Shown here piece after piece: positions 8,955-18,207 of a stretch of DNA of 64,000 bases. The DNA comes from Paenibacillus faecis (GTDB lineage: Bacteria; Bacillota; Bacilli; Paenibacillales; Paenibacillaceae): the NCBI RefSeq assembly GCF_008084145.1, contig NZ_VSDO01000002.1, positions 744,001 through 808,000 of the forward strand. Reading direction: 5' to 3'. The notes beneath the pieces were generated by a model. It ran no database searches. It had not been told where the DNA came from and was given only the letters and a program-made list of their open reading frames with translations. Both the position numbers and the translations under genes were made by a program. Numbering within the stretch: the stretch's first letter is position 1; the number at the start of each line of letters is the position of its first letter.

Positions 8955-9308
8955 GTGAATCTGCAAGTGGAAATGAGAAGACACCGGGATACGCTGATCG
9001 TTCGTTTGGTTGGAGAGTTGGATCACCATACCGCCGACGAGGTCCGTTTATCCCTGGACGAGGAAATTGCGAAGGGAACCTGCCGCCATCTATTGCTTAG
9101 CCTGGAATCGCTGCAGTTTATGGACAGCTCGGGGATCGGCGTTATTTTGGGCCGGTATAAGCTGATTAAGCAAAAGGGCGGAAGAATGGTCGTCTGCGGA
9201 GTGAATCCGCCGGTTCATCGGCTGTTTGACATGTCCGGGCTGTTTAAAATCATGTCGGTGCACGAAGATGAAAGCCAGGCGCTTTCGGAATTGGGGGTTG
9301 CCCTATGA
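8955..9308 (+). CDS. spoIIAA: Anti-sigma-F factor antagonist SpoIIAA
   Basis: A 117-residue STAS-domain protein. In unphosphorylated form it pulls SpoIIAB off sigma-F and so starts forespore gene expression. The Ser phosphorylated by SpoIIAB lies in [15 protein letters not shown] (about residue 57). It starts with GTG at 8955 after GGGAGGAG, and its stop overlaps the spoIIAB ATG in an ATGA, so the pair are translationally coupled. Confidence 0.95.
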   Translation: MNLQVEMRRHRDTLIVRLVGELDHHTADEVRLSLDEEIAKGTCRHLLLSLESLQFMDSSGIGVILGRYKLIKQKGGRMVVCGVNPPVHRLFDMSGLFKIMSVHEDESQALSELGVAL

Positions 9309-9757
9309 ACCAGATCGACCGTAATTTCATGAAGCTGCAGTTTGCCGCCAAATCGGAAAACGAATCGTTCGCCCGGGTGACGGTCGCCGCATTCGTCTCC
9401 CAGCTCGATCCGACGATGGATGAAATCACCGATTTGAAGACGGTCGTCTCCGAGGCGGTGACGAACTCGATCATTCACGGTTATGACGGCGATCCCGAAG
9501 GGATCGTCACCATCACGGCGTCTATTGAGGGGGACACGGTGATCCTTACGGTGGAGGATCAAGGCCGAGGCATAGAGGACGTGGAGCTGGCCAAACAGCC
9601 GCTTTATACGTCCAAACCGGAGTTGGAGCGATCGGGAATGGGCTTCACCATCATGGAGAATTTCATGGACGAATTTGAGGTAACCAGCGAGATGGGCGAA
9701 GGCACTTCCATCCGGATGAAGAAGAGGATTGTATCTAAGAAAGCTTTGTACAATTAG
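9305..9757 (+). CDS. spoIIAB: Anti-sigma-F factor / serine kinase SpoIIAB
   Basis: A 150-residue GHKL-fold protein that binds and holds sigma-F inactive and phosphorylates SpoIIAA. ATP-binding motifs are the N box [11 protein letters not shown] (about residue 50), G1 [10 protein letters not shown] (about 80) and G2 [10 protein letters not shown] (about 108). It overlaps spoIIAA by four bases and lies 11 bp before sigF, the conserved switch operon. Confidence 0.95.
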   Translation: MNQIDRNFMKLQFAAKSENESFARVTVAAFVSQLDPTMDEITDLKTVVSEAVTNSIIHGYDGDPEGIVTITASIEGDTVILTVEDQGRGIEDVELAKQPLYTSKPELERSGMGFTIMENFMDEFEVTSEMGEGTSIRMKKRIVSKKALYN

Positions 9758-9768
9758 GGGTTGGAGCT

Positions 9769-10524
9769 ATGGATGCCGAAGTGAAGCAAGCCTCGAGAGA
9801 ATATTTGGACGATAACGAAGTCAAACGGCTGATCGCCTTAAGCCAGAGCGGCGACAACGCGGCCCGGGACCGGCTGGTGAATTGCAATATCCGGCTGGTC
9901 TGGTCGGTGGTGCAGCGGTTCATGAACCGCGGCTACGAACCGGAAGATTTGTTTCAGATCGGCTGTATCGGCCTGTTGAAATCGGTCGACAAGTTTGACC
10001 TCAGCTATGACGTCAAATTTTCAACATACGCCGTGCCGATGATCATTGGAGAAATTCAGCGTTTCCTGCGCGATGACGGCACGTTGAAGGTCAGCCGCTC
10101 GCTGAAGGAAATGGCCAACAAGGTGCGAAAAAAGAAGGATGAATTGTCCAAGGTGTTGAATCGGCTCCCCACGGTCAAAGAAGTGGCCGAGGAACTCGGG
10201 GTGACTCCGGAGGATGTGGTTTTTGCCCAGGAGGCGAACAAACCGCCGGCTTCCATTCACGAAACCGTCTTTGAAAACGACGGGGATCCGATCACACTGA
10301 TGGATCAAATCGCCGATGAATCCCAGGAACGCTGGTTCGATAAGCTGGCGCTGCACGAAGCCATCGACGGACTCAGCGAACGGGAAAGGCTCATCGTTTA
10401 TCTGCGATATTATCGGGATCAGACCCAATCCGAGGTGGCAAACCGGCTGGGGATATCCCAGGTTCAGGTCTCCCGTCTCGAGAAAAAAATACTGCAGAGC
10501 ATTCGGGACCAGATCGCCCAGTAG
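9769..10524 (+). CDS. sigF: RNA polymerase sigma-F factor
   Basis: A 251-residue sigma-70 family factor that drives the first forespore-specific genes. Region 2 includes the core-binding and -10 recognition helices (DLFQIGCIGLLKSVDKFD and KFSTYAVPMIIGEIQRFLRDD). Region 3 follows, then the region 4 helix-turn-helix near the end (NRLGISQVQVSRLEKKIL). A strong terminator at 10551-10592 separates it from spoVAA. Confidence 0.95.
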   Translation: MDAEVKQASREYLDDNEVKRLIALSQSGDNAARDRLVNCNIRLVWSVVQRFMNRGYEPEDLFQIGCIGLLKSVDKFDLSYDVKFSTYAVPMIIGEIQRFLRDDGTLKVSRSLKEMANKVRKKKDELSKVLNRLPTVKEVAEELGVTPEDVVFAQEANKPPASIHETVFENDGDPITLMDQIADESQERWFDKLALHEAIDGLSERERLIVYLRYYRDQTQSEVANRLGISQVQVSRLEKKILQSIRDQIAQ

Positions 10525-10550
10525 CTCAGTAAATATTTTAATATGTGACA

Positions 10551-10592
10551 CGAAAGGCCGTCCGGGGAGCATCCGGGCGGCTTTTCGTTTTT
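10551..10592 (+). terminator. Terminator between sigF and spoVAA
   Basis: Fifteen-bp arms (10551-10565 and 10573-10587) with two G-U pairs are followed by TTTTT. It should end the spoIIA transcript. No convincing promoter for spoVAA was picked out in the 60 bp that follow. Confidence 0.85.
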
Positions 10593-10650
10593 GAGTAAAC
10601 CGCAGGGGGACTTGGCATACTATGGACATTACGGCAGTAGAGGGGTGTCC

Positions 10651-11307
10651 ATGATGGAGAAAGGGACGGCAACTCCCGTTTATCTGCGACTGCGCAAGTA
10701 TGTCAAACTCCAGGCCGGCCGTGCGGTTCGCTTGGAAGACATCGCCCGCATCCTGGCGGAACCTGCATATGAGGAAGAGCTTAAGGCGCTTGTGCTGGAA
10801 CGGCCGGATTACCGTGAGGGAAATCTGTTGGTTGTTGACATGCTTCAAGTCATCGAATGCATTCATAAGCGCTTTCCCGGCTTACGTATCGAATTACTGG
10901 GGGAGCCCCATGTTCTCATAGAGATGGTGGCCGACGAAAAAAAACCGTCGCGATCCCTGTTTATTCTCGTCTGGTTGCTGTTGTTTTTCGGAGCGGCGCT
11001 GACGATCATGAATTTTCATGCCGATGTAAGCATGCCGCAAGTGCAAATCAGAATCGTCGAAATGCTGACGGGAAAGAGGGACGATCACCCCTATTTGTTT
11101 CAAGGCGCATACTCCATCGGGATCGGCCTCGGAATGATCATCTTCTTCAACCATCTGTTCAAGAAAAAATGGAATGAAGAGCCTTCCCCGCTGGAAGTCG
11201 AAATGTATCTGTATCAAGAGAACCTAAACCAGTATGTGATTGCCGAAGAGTACGAGAAGAAACGTCGAGCGGAAGCCTCCCGGGACCGGAAGGAGACGGA
11301 GCCTTGA
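10651..11307 (+). CDS. spoVAA: Stage V sporulation protein AA
   Basis: A 218-residue protein of the SpoVA channel locus, needed in Bacillus for dipicolinic acid handling in spores. The N-terminal half is soluble (SpoVAA N domain, with YLRLRKYVKLQ). Two hydrophobic segments follow (about residues 108-130 and 148-170), then a charged Lys/Glu tail. ATG 10651 follows AGAGGGG; in-frame upstream TTG at 10591 is less likely as it lies inside the terminator. Its stop overlaps the spoVAB start (TTGA). Confidence 0.85.
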   Translation: MMEKGTATPVYLRLRKYVKLQAGRAVRLEDIARILAEPAYEEELKALVLERPDYREGNLLVVDMLQVIECIHKRFPGLRIELLGEPHVLIEMVADEKKPSRSLFILVWLLLFFGAALTIMNFHADVSMPQVQIRIVEMLTGKRDDHPYLFQGAYSIGIGLGMIIFFNHLFKKKWNEEPSPLEVEMYLYQENLNQYVIAEEYEKKRRAEASRDRKETEP

Positions 11308-11729
11308 GTTCCGTTCTGTCATCGTTTGTAACGCTGTTTATCGGCTTGGCGGGAGGCATCGCCGTTGGAGGCGGGGTGATCGCTTTATACATTGTTTTGG
11401 ATGTGATTCCGCGGTTGGCCCAAGTGACGAAGTCATATAACAAGGTCCATTGGTATGAGGGAGCGATGGTCGGAGGTTCCTTTATCGGGACGATTGCGGA
11501 TTTCTGGAATTGGAAGCTGTCAGGTCCCTGGCTTGCTTCCGGCTTTATAGGTTTGTTAAACGGCGTGTTTATCGGTATGTTGGCCGCAGCGCTTACGGAG
11601 GTGCTGAACGTTCTACCGATTCTGGCCAAAAGGCTGCGGATGCAAAACGATCTGGTCGGCCTCCTGATGGCGATGGTGTGCGGGAAAGTGGCCGGTTCCT
11701 TTTTCGAATGGTTTATCTACAGAAAGTAA
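11304..11729 (+). CDS. spoVAB: Stage V sporulation protein AB
   Basis: A 141-residue membrane protein with about four hydrophobic segments, matching SpoVAB in size and position. The start is a TTG at 11304 overlapping the spoVAA stop, preceded by AAGGAGACGG. It probably forms part of the SpoVA complex in the inner forespore membrane; its precise role is unknown. Confidence 0.85.
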   Translation: MSSVLSSFVTLFIGLAGGIAVGGGVIALYIVLDVIPRLAQVTKSYNKVHWYEGAMVGGSFIGTIADFWNWKLSGPWLASGFIGLLNGVFIGMLAAALTEVLNVLPILAKRLRMQNDLVGLLMAMVCGKVAGSFFEWFIYRK

Positions 11730-11753
11730 ACAGATTAAGGAGGCTGATGTAAG

Positions 11754-13406
11754 ATGGTGGGTCAGGAACGAGGCGGCCCGGGAAGCGGGGAACACACTGG
11801 AGAGGAGCCGAAATTCATGCCGGCTTTTGGCGAGTACGATTGGGAGGGCAGCGAGGAGGCAAAGCGGGCCCTGCGTCATAAGGTGGAAGCCGAACGATCC
11901 GACTCCGTGAAGGAATCGATCCGTTATTGGCAGAAGAGCGATCAAATCAGCCGCAGCCTGACGACGACGAAAAAAACGCTCGAGGAAGTCGTCGGGTTGG
12001 GCCAGGGTTTCGATATCGTTTTTCGCGAAATGACGTTCGGCGGCAAGAAGACCGGACTTTTCTTTATTAATGGCTTCGTTAAGGACACGATTCTTCAGGA
12101 AGTCCTCAAACGGCTGACTTATTTGACTCCCGAAGACTTAAGTTCGGGCGCGCTGCGATCCTTTTTCGAACTGTACATTCCTCATATCCAAGTTGAGAAA
12201 ACGGATGAACTGAGCAAGGCCATCAACGGTGTTCTGGTCGGCATGAGTGCTTTTTTTATCGAAGGGGAGCAGTCGGCGATTCTGCTGGATACCCGCATTT
12301 ATCCGGTGCGCAGCCCCGAGGAGCCCTCCCTCGAACGGGTTGTTCGCGGCGCGAGGGACGGATTTACGGAGACTTTGGTGACGAACGTGATTCTGGTACG
12401 CAGACGCCTGCGCGACCCCGGTGTAAAATTCGAAGTGATGAAGGTAGGCCGCCGGTCGCAAACCGATGTCTGCGTGGCCTATATCGATGACATCGTGGAC
12501 AAGGTGCTGGTTGACGCCGTAAAAGAAAAGATTCAGGCGGTGGAACTCGACGGGATTCCGCTGGCCGACAAGCAGTTGGAGGAAGCGATCGTCAAGAGGG
12601 GCTGGAACCCCTATCCGATGGTGCGCTATTCCGAGCGTCCGGACGTTGTCGCCTCGCATTTGATGGAGGGACGGGTCGTGATCCTTGTCGACACTTCCCC
12701 GAGTGTCATGATTTTGCCGACGAGCTTCTTCGACCTCTGCCAGCATGCGGAAGAAAACCGGCAGACGCCGTTTATGGGCACCTATTTGCGCTGGGTCAGA
12801 TTTTTCGGCATCTTCGCCTCCTTATTTCTTTTGCCGTTATGGCTTCTCGTCGTCATTCATCCGGAACTAAAACCGGTAGCGCTGGACTTTATCGGACCGC
12901 AAAAAATGGCCAAAATTCCGCTGATCGCCCAGTTCCTGATGGTGGAATTCGGGGTGGATCTGATGCGCATGGCCGCGGTTCACACCCCCACGCCGCTGGC
13001 CTCCGCCATGGGGTTGATTGCGGCGATTTTGATCGGGGATATCGCGGTAAAGAGCGGTCTGTTCGTTAACGAGGTGGTGCTGTACATGGCGGTCGCCGCC
13101 ATCGGCATGTTCGCCACGCCGAGCTATGAGCTGGGGCTGGCGAACCGGGTGGTCAGGTTACTGATGATTATCCTGGTGTCGATTTTCGGGGGCCCCGGGT
13201 TTATCGGCGGAATCACGGCGTTTGTCATTTTTCTAAGCTTGCAGCGGTCGTTTAATACTTCCTACCTGTGGCCGTTTATTCCTTTTAATGCAAAGGCGAT
13301 GGCAGCTATCATCCTCCGTGTTCCGGTGCTCACTTCCAAGCTAAGGCCTTCCATGAACAAGACGAGGGACCGGACGAGGATGCCGCGCGAGAGACGGGAT
13401 TCGTAA
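11754..13406 (+). CDS. spoVAF: Stage V sporulation protein AF (GerA family)
   Basis: A 550-residue membrane protein of the GerA/SpoVAF family, related to A subunits of germinant receptors. The first 330 residues are soluble and include the conserved VEGDQ-like strand region around ILLDTRIYPVRSPEEPS and PSVMILPTSFFD. Four to five membrane helices follow (about residues 340-530), including VVLYMAVAAIGMF. SpoVAF is reported to help release dipicolinic acid in germination. It follows spoVAB directly; the spoVAC, spoVAD and spoVAE genes found in between in Bacillus are absent here. Confidence 0.88.
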   Translation: MVGQERGGPGSGEHTGEEPKFMPAFGEYDWEGSEEAKRALRHKVEAERSDSVKESIRYWQKSDQISRSLTTTKKTLEEVVGLGQGFDIVFREMTFGGKKTGLFFINGFVKDTILQEVLKRLTYLTPEDLSSGALRSFFELYIPHIQVEKTDELSKAINGVLVGMSAFFIEGEQSAILLDTRIYPVRSPEEPSLERVVRGARDGFTETLVTNVILVRRRLRDPGVKFEVMKVGRRSQTDVCVAYIDDIVDKVLVDAVKEKIQAVELDGIPLADKQLEEAIVKRGWNPYPMVRYSERPDVVASHLMEGRVVILVDTSPSVMILPTSFFDLCQHAEENRQTPFMGTYLRWVRFFGIFASLFLLPLWLLVVIHPELKPVALDFIGPQKMAKIPLIAQFLMVEFGVDLMRMAAVHTPTPLASAMGLIAAILIGDIAVKSGLFVNEVVLYMAVAAIGMFATPSYELGLANRVVRLLMIILVSIFGGPGFIGGITAFVIFLSLQRSFNTSYLWPFIPFNAKAMAAIILRVPVLTSKLRPSMNKTRDRTRMPRERRDS

Positions 13407-13507
13407 GCCAGTCCGAAAAAAACACAAATGATATTCCTAAAAATCCATTTTTCAGTTGGGTGGTTGTTTGCTATACTGATGAAAACTGAAAGTGGAGGAC
13501 TGCATAG

Positions 13508-14839
13508 ATGTATTTACACGGTACCAGCAAAATCAATTCCAAGGGACATCTGGAAATCGGCGGATGCGATACGGTAGAGCTGAAAGAAACTTACGGCACT
13601 CCGCTGTATATTATGGATGAAGCCTTGATCCGGCAAAGATGCCGTGAATATATGGAAGCGTTCCGGGCATCGGGCTTGTCCTTCCAGGTGGCATACGCCA
13701 GCAAAGCGTTCTGCGTCATGGCCATGTGCCGGCTGGCCGAGGAAGAGGGACTTTCCCTTGACGTCGTATCGGAAGGGGAATTATATACGGCACTGCAAGC
13801 TGGTTTCCCTGCGCAGCGTATCCATTTTCACGGCAATAACAAAACCCCGGAAGAGCTGGAGATGGCCATTCAGGCCAACATTGGCTGTTTCGTCGTGGAT
13901 AATTTTACCGAGATGCACATGCTGCAGGCGCTTGCCGCCGAAAAAGGCGTCACCGTCAACATCCTGTTGCGCGTAACGCCAGGAGTGGAGGCCCACACCC
14001 ACGAATACATTTCCACCGGGCAAACGGATTCGAAGTTCGGCTTCGATATCGGGAACGGCTCCGCTTATGAAGCGGTAGAACAGGCTTCCCGGAGCTTGAA
14101 TCTGAATTTGCTCGGGCTGCATTCCCATATCGGCTCGCAAATTTTTGAGGTCGAAGGCTTCCAGATGGCGGTGGAACGCGTGGCGGAATTTTCGCTTCGC
14201 GTTAAAGATCAACTGAATGTGATCTTTAAAGTCATCAACCTTGGTGGAGGCTTCGGCATCCGCTACACGTCCGAGGACACGCCGCTTCAAGTTTCCGATT
14301 ATGTGAAGGCGATTACGGACGCGGTAAAATCTTCTTTTGCCGCCGGTTATCCGCAGCTGCCGGAAATTTGGGTGGAGCCGGGTCGCAGTATCGTGGGCGA
14401 CGCCGGAACGACGCTTTACACGGTGGGTACGAGCAAGGACATCCCGGGGGTCCGGAAGTATGTTTCCGTTGACGGCGGTATGACCGATAACCCGCGTCCG
14501 GCGCTGTACGAATCCAAGTATGAAGCCATGCTGGCGAACCGCGGGCTGGATGCGGCCGAGGAGACGGTGTCCATCGCGGGGAAATGCTGCGAAAGCGGCG
14601 ACATGTTGATCTGGGATCTGGAACTGCCGAAGGTCAAATCCGGCGATTTGCTGGCGGTCGCTTGCACCGGGGCGTACAACTACGCGATGGCAAGCAATTA
14701 CAACCGGATCCGCCGCCCTGCGGTCGTGTTCGTTCAAAACGGTCAAAGCGATCTGGTGGTCAAGCGGGAGACACTGCAGGACATTACCTCCTGCGACGTG
14801 ATTCCCGAGCGCATCGCCAAACAGCCGTCTTTGAAATAA
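13508..14839 (+). CDS. lysA: Diaminopimelate decarboxylase
   Basis: A 443-residue PLP enzyme that decarboxylates meso-diaminopimelate to L-lysine, the last step of lysine synthesis. The PLP lysine is in VAYASKAFC (about residue 60). Phosphate and product contacts are in GLHSHIGSQ (about 205), LGGGFGI (about 245) and CCESGDMLIWD (about 362). It follows spoVAF as in Bacillus. A TATACT at about 13473 may be the -10 of its own promoter. Terminator at 14879. Confidence 0.95.
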   Translation: MYLHGTSKINSKGHLEIGGCDTVELKETYGTPLYIMDEALIRQRCREYMEAFRASGLSFQVAYASKAFCVMAMCRLAEEEGLSLDVVSEGELYTALQAGFPAQRIHFHGNNKTPEELEMAIQANIGCFVVDNFTEMHMLQALAAEKGVTVNILLRVTPGVEAHTHEYISTGQTDSKFGFDIGNGSAYEAVEQASRSLNLNLLGLHSHIGSQIFEVEGFQMAVERVAEFSLRVKDQLNVIFKVINLGGGFGIRYTSEDTPLQVSDYVKAITDAVKSSFAAGYPQLPEIWVEPGRSIVGDAGTTLYTVGTSKDIPGVRKYVSVDGGMTDNPRPALYESKYEAMLANRGLDAAEETVSIAGKCCESGDMLIWDLELPKVKSGDLLAVACTGAYNYAMASNYNRIRRPAVVFVQNGQSDLVVKRETLQDITSCDVIPERIAKQPSLK

Positions 14840-14878
14840 AAAGGCCTGGTGATAGAAACTTAAAAAACAGAGGTGCGC

Positions 14879-14908
14879 AGCCAGTTCATTTCGATGAACT
14901 GGCTTTTT
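14879..14908 (+). terminator. Terminator after lysA
   Basis: A perfect 10-bp stem AGCCAGTTCA/TGAACTGGCT with a six-nt loop is followed by TTTT. Confidence 0.85.
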
Positions 14909-15017
14909 CGGTACCTGCTTTTTAGTCCGTATTTTGCTACCGGAGGGATTTCATAGTACACTGGAATAGGTTTGTCCCACGTGTATGCTCACTAAAGAAG
15001 AAGAGGAAGTGACCCAT

Positions 15018-15452
15018 ATGAAAAAAGGAAAGATCGTTTTGGAAAAGGGCGGAGAAGTGGAGATCCAGTTTCTGCCCGAAGAAGCTCCGGGTACGGTGGC
15101 GAATTTCGAGAAGTTGGCGAATTCCGGCTTCTATAACGGCTTGACGTTCCACCGCGTGATCCCCGGCTTTGTAGCTCAAGGCGGATGTCCGGTCGGAAAC
15201 GGCACCGGCGGTCCAGGCTACACGATCAAGTGCGAAACGGCAACGAATACGACGAAGCATGAGCGCGGCGTGTTGTCGATGGCCCATGCCGGGAAAGATA
15301 CCGGCGGCAGCCAGTTCTTCATCGTGTATGAGCCGCAGCCTCACCTGAACGGAGTACATACCGTATTCGGTAAAGTCACTTCCGGAATGGACCTGGTGGA
15401 CCAGATCCGCCCAGGGGATAAAATGAAAGAGGTTACCGTCTGGGACGAGTAA
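15018..15452 (+). CDS. ppiB: Peptidyl-prolyl cis-trans isomerase (cyclophilin)
   Basis: A 144-residue cytoplasmic cyclophilin. Conserved active-site parts are [13 protein letters not shown] (about residue 37-50) and [16 protein letters not shown] (about 95-110). ATG 15018 follows AGAGGAAG; the in-frame ATG at 14985 lies upstream of this site and would add 11 acidic residues. It matches ppiB near lysA in Bacillus. It is convergent with tlp, with a shared terminator. Confidence 0.92.
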   Translation: MKKGKIVLEKGGEVEIQFLPEEAPGTVANFEKLANSGFYNGLTFHRVIPGFVAQGGCPVGNGTGGPGYTIKCETATNTTKHERGVLSMAHAGKDTGGSQFFIVYEPQPHLNGVHTVFGKVTSGMDLVDQIRPGDKMKEVTVWDE

Positions 15453-15462
15453 TCCCCGAAAT

Positions 15463-15506
15463 GCGAAAGGGCTCCCGGCCGATCTTCGGCCAAGGGAGCC
15501 CTTTCG
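15463..15506. terminator. Bidirectional terminator between ppiB and tlp
   Basis: Arms GCGAAAGGGCTCCC / GGGAGCCCTTTCGC form a 14-bp stem with an inner GGCCGA/TCGGCC hairpin. The T tracts on either side are short, so a processing or termination role is inferred from its place between convergent genes. Confidence 0.65.
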
Positions 15507-15526
15507 CTATTTCATGATGAATGAAG

Positions 15527-15751
15527 TTAAGATTGCCGGTCGGCCGCTTCGTCCTTGACTTCCTCCCGGAAGCCGCGGATGCTGTCCAGACGGCGGGCGT
15601 TCTTTTCTTCAATTTGCCGCTTTTCCTCGCCGGTGATTTCGTCGGCATGCTCGCTCAAGTATTCCTGGCCTTCGCGGAAGTTGCGGATCGTATTTTGGAT
15701 GTTGTCCTGCAGCTTTTCCACATTATCGGCGCGGTTGTCGGGTTTGGCCAT
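15527..15751 (-). CDS. tlp: Small acid-soluble spore protein Tlp
   Basis: A 74-residue, highly charged protein starting MAKPDNRADNVEKLQ and containing TIRNFREGQEYL, the hallmark of the Tlp family of small acid-soluble spore proteins. These are made in the forespore under sigma-G. The ATG at 15751 follows AGGAGGGAA. The upstream minus-strand region has GGAATA as a possible -35, but the -10 fit to sigma-G is poor. Confidence 0.85.
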   Translation of the reverse strand: MAKPDNRADNVEKLQDNIQNTIRNFREGQEYLSEHADEITGEEKRQIEEKNARRLDSIRGFREEVKDEAADRQS

Positions 15752-15874
15752 GGCAGTTCCCTCCTGAAGGTTTCTTCCCCGGGAAGCGGGGCAATGTTAT
15801 TGTCGCACTCAAGCGCTGATTTTATTCCGGAACGGGGTTTGGCTTAGCAGAGCCCAATCCGATTTGCGGCGTTG

Positions 15875-15903
15875 TTGTATTTTTATTTTTTTTATGCTAT
15901 TCT
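15875..15903 (+). promoter_or_regulatory. Possible promoter of the riboflavin operon
   Basis: TTGTAT and TATTCT are spaced by 17 bp inside a T-rich stretch, 48 bp before the FMN aptamer. The -35 is weak, so this is tentative. Confidence 0.35.
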
Positions 15904-15950
15904 TTCCTCAAGTCAGATGGATTTATGACTTTATCAAATTTATATGCATT

Positions 15951-16121
15951 CCTTCGGGGCAGGGTGAAATTCCCTACCGACGGTGATGGCGGGTCTTGAG
16001 ATTTCCAGCAATAGCGGAAACCGAGGCCGGCACAAGTCCGTGACCCGTATGCGGGATCTGCCCGCATATGGCTGAGCCGGTGCGATTCCGGGACCGACAG
16101 TATAGTCTGGATGGGAGAAGG
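15951..16121 (+). ncRNA. FMN riboswitch aptamer (RFN element)
   Basis: The typical conserved blocks are all present: GGGGCAGGGTGAAATTCC, CCGACGGTGATGG, GAGCCGGTGCGATTCCGG and GGATGGGAGAAGGAG. P1 is closed by CCTTC (15951-15955) with GAAGG (16117-16121). FMN binding should favour the terminator at 16303-16334 and switch off the rib genes. The aptamer-to-terminator distance, about 180 nt, is long. Confidence 0.95.
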
Positions 16122-16218
16122 AGACGCGAAAAGCATTCGTACGTTAAAGTTCATGTTTTCACATGGTCTATTTGTGTTTCCATGTTGAACGATATGTTCG
16201 TTTTGACGGAGGCGAAGT

Positions 16219-16266
16219 ATGCCTGCAGGCTATGATTTTATCATGGCTTGGTTAGGTGTAATTTAA
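16219..16266 (+). CDS. Candidate 15-codon leader peptide in the rib leader
   Basis: ATG to TAA encoding MPAGYDFIMAWLGVI, placed between the FMN aptamer and its terminator. It has a good ribosome binding site (GGAGG at 16209-16213, spacing 5-6). No function is known; it could couple translation to the antiterminator fold or be fortuitous. Confidence 0.35.
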   Translation: MPAGYDFIMAWLGVI

Positions 16267-16302
16267 TGCAGCTTTTATTTCGCGGATGATCACTCTCAAC
16301 AG

Positions 16303-16334
16303 CTCCTGCCGGAATGCTCCGGCAGGAGTTTTTT
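16303..16334 (+). terminator. FMN riboswitch terminator
   Basis: A perfect 10-bp stem CTCCTGCCGG/CCGGCAGGAG with a six-nt loop is followed by TTTTTT. It lies 28 bp before the ribD start codon, the expression platform of the riboswitch. Confidence 0.9.
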
Positions 16335-16361
16335 ATGTCTAAGGCACAAGGAGGGGCGGTT

Positions 16362-17501
16362 ATGCAAACGATCGGCGATGAATATTACATGGAGCTCGCC
16401 CTGCAAATGGCCGAACGCGCCCAGGGGCAGACCGGGATCAATCCGGTCGTCGGAGCCGTCGTGGTGAAAGACGGCGCGGTGGTCGGCCTGGGCGCCCACC
16501 TGAAAAGGGGAACGCCGCACGCGGAAGTGCACGCGCTCCGCATGGCGGGCCCCTTGGCCGAAGGGAGCACGGTATACGTTACGCTGGAGCCTTGCAGCCA
16601 TTACGGCATGACGCCTCCTTGCGCGGAGCGGTTGATCGAGGATAAGGTGGCGCGGGTTGTCGTGGCCACCGAAGATCCCAACCCGCAGGTGGCCGGGCGG
16701 GGAATCGGACTGCTGCGGCAAAACGGGATTGAAGTGACGACCGGGGTGCTTCGAGACCGGGCCGTGGCGTTAAACCGGAAATTCATCAAATACATTACAA
16801 CCGGTCTTCCTTACGTGACGATTAAAACGGCCAGTACGCTGGACGGTAAAATCGCGACGAAAACGGGCGACAGCAAGTGGATTTCGAATGAAGCCTCGCG
16901 CGAAATCGTGCATACGATGCGACACCGCCATCAGGGCATTATGGTCGGCTCCGGAACGGTGCTTGCGGATGATCCGCAATTGACGACACGCCTGGCGGTT
17001 CCCGGATTGGATCCGGTGCGCATTATCGTGGATTCGACGCTTCGCGTTCCTGTCGCCAGCCGGGTGCTGAGCGACGGAGCGGCGCCGACCCTCGTCCTGA
17101 CGACCGAGATGGCGGACCGCGCAAAGATGGCTGTCCTGGCGGAGCGGGGCATTGAGGTGATTCCCTGCGGGGCGGGGCCTCATGTTGATTTGCAGCTGGC
17201 GCTCCAGAGACTCGGGGAACGGGAAATCTCCTCCGTCCTAGTCGAGGGCGGCGGACGATTGAACGGCTCCCTGCTGGAAAAGAGGCTGGTGGACGAGATC
17301 GTCTTGTTTTTCGCCCCGAAATTGATCGGCGGGGGCGAAGCGCCGGGAAGCTTTATTTTCTCGGGATATGAAAAAATGAGCGAGGCCGTAACGCTGACAA
17401 GTGTAGAAGTCGAGACGATCGGAGACAATGTCTGTATTCAAGGAAGGCCGGTCTGGCCGGAGAAGGAGCAAGCGGACATCCAAGGAAGTACGGAAGCGTA
17501 A
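16362..17501 (+). CDS. ribD: Riboflavin-specific deaminase/reductase RibD
   Basis: A 379-residue bifunctional enzyme. The N-terminal deaminase domain (residues 1-145) has zinc ligands HAEVHAL and PCSHYGMTPPC. The C-terminal reductase domain (about 150-370) has TLDGKIATKTGDSKWIS and LVEGGGRLNGSL for NADPH and substrate. It performs steps two and three of riboflavin synthesis. ATG 16362 follows AAGGAGGGG. An in-frame ATG at 16335 sits directly on the terminator T tract and is less likely. Confidence 0.94.
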   Translation: MQTIGDEYYMELALQMAERAQGQTGINPVVGAVVVKDGAVVGLGAHLKRGTPHAEVHALRMAGPLAEGSTVYVTLEPCSHYGMTPPCAERLIEDKVARVVVATEDPNPQVAGRGIGLLRQNGIEVTTGVLRDRAVALNRKFIKYITTGLPYVTIKTASTLDGKIATKTGDSKWISNEASREIVHTMRHRHQGIMVGSGTVLADDPQLTTRLAVPGLDPVRIIVDSTLRVPVASRVLSDGAAPTLVLTTEMADRAKMAVLAERGIEVIPCGAGPHVDLQLALQRLGEREISSVLVEGGGRLNGSLLEKRLVDEIVLFFAPKLIGGGEAPGSFIFSGYEKMSEAVTLTSVEVETIGDNVCIQGRPVWPEKEQADIQGSTEA

Positions 17502-17513
17502 AGGAGGCAGCCA

Positions 17514-18191
17514 ATGTTTACAGGGCTTATCGAGGAGATCGGGACGATGAAATCGGTTAGCCGTCAAGGGGAAGCGCTAGTTCTGCACATTGCGGCCAAG
17601 GTCGTCACCGAAGGGTTAAAACCGGGCGACAGCATCGCCGTTAACGGGGTATGCCTGACGGCGGTATCTTTTGACGATCATTCGTTTATGGTCGATGTGA
17701 TGCCGCAAACGTACCGGCATACCAACCTCAAGGATCTGAAGTCCGGCAGCAAAGTCAATCTCGAACGGGCGATGGCGGCCGGCGGCCGGTTCGGCGGTCA
17801 TATCGTGCAGGGTCATGTGGACGGAACGGGTCAAATCGTGCGTAAGCGTCAGGATCAAAATTCCGTCGTATACGAGATCCGACTGGCCGACGCTTCCCTC
17901 TCGCGGTACATCATTCCCCAAGGTTCCATTACGGTGGACGGGATCAGTCTGACCGTGGTAGAAACGCATGACGGCGGGTTTTCCATATCGATTATTCCCC
18001 ATACCCTAAAAGAGACGATCCTCGCCTATAAAGGGGCGGGGGATACGGTTAACCTGGAGTGCGATGTGCTTGGCAAATATGTAGAACATCTTTTGAATTA
18101 CGGAGCTTCGGGAAATGGAGTCCGGAAGACGGCTTCCGCTTCCACGCGCGGCATCGATCCGCAATTTCTGTCGGAGCACGGATTTATGTAA
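17514..18191 (+). CDS. ribE: Riboflavin synthase alpha subunit
   Basis: A 225-residue riboflavin synthase that dismutates two 6,7-dimethyl-8-ribityllumazines to riboflavin. It has two similar barrel halves, each with a start like [10 protein letters not shown] and an inner [12 protein letters not shown] / [12 protein letters not shown] motif, and ends in a short helical tail. It lies 12 bp after ribD with GGAGG before its ATG. Confidence 0.94.
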   Translation: MFTGLIEEIGTMKSVSRQGEALVLHIAAKVVTEGLKPGDSIAVNGVCLTAVSFDDHSFMVDVMPQTYRHTNLKDLKSGSKVNLERAMAAGGRFGGHIVQGHVDGTGQIVRKRQDQNSVVYEIRLADASLSRYIIPQGSITVDGISLTVVETHDGGFSISIIPHTLKETILAYKGAGDTVNLECDVLGKYVEHLLNYGASGNGVRKTASASTRGIDPQFLSEHGFM

Positions 18192-18207
18192 AATTGGAGG
18201 GATTCCC

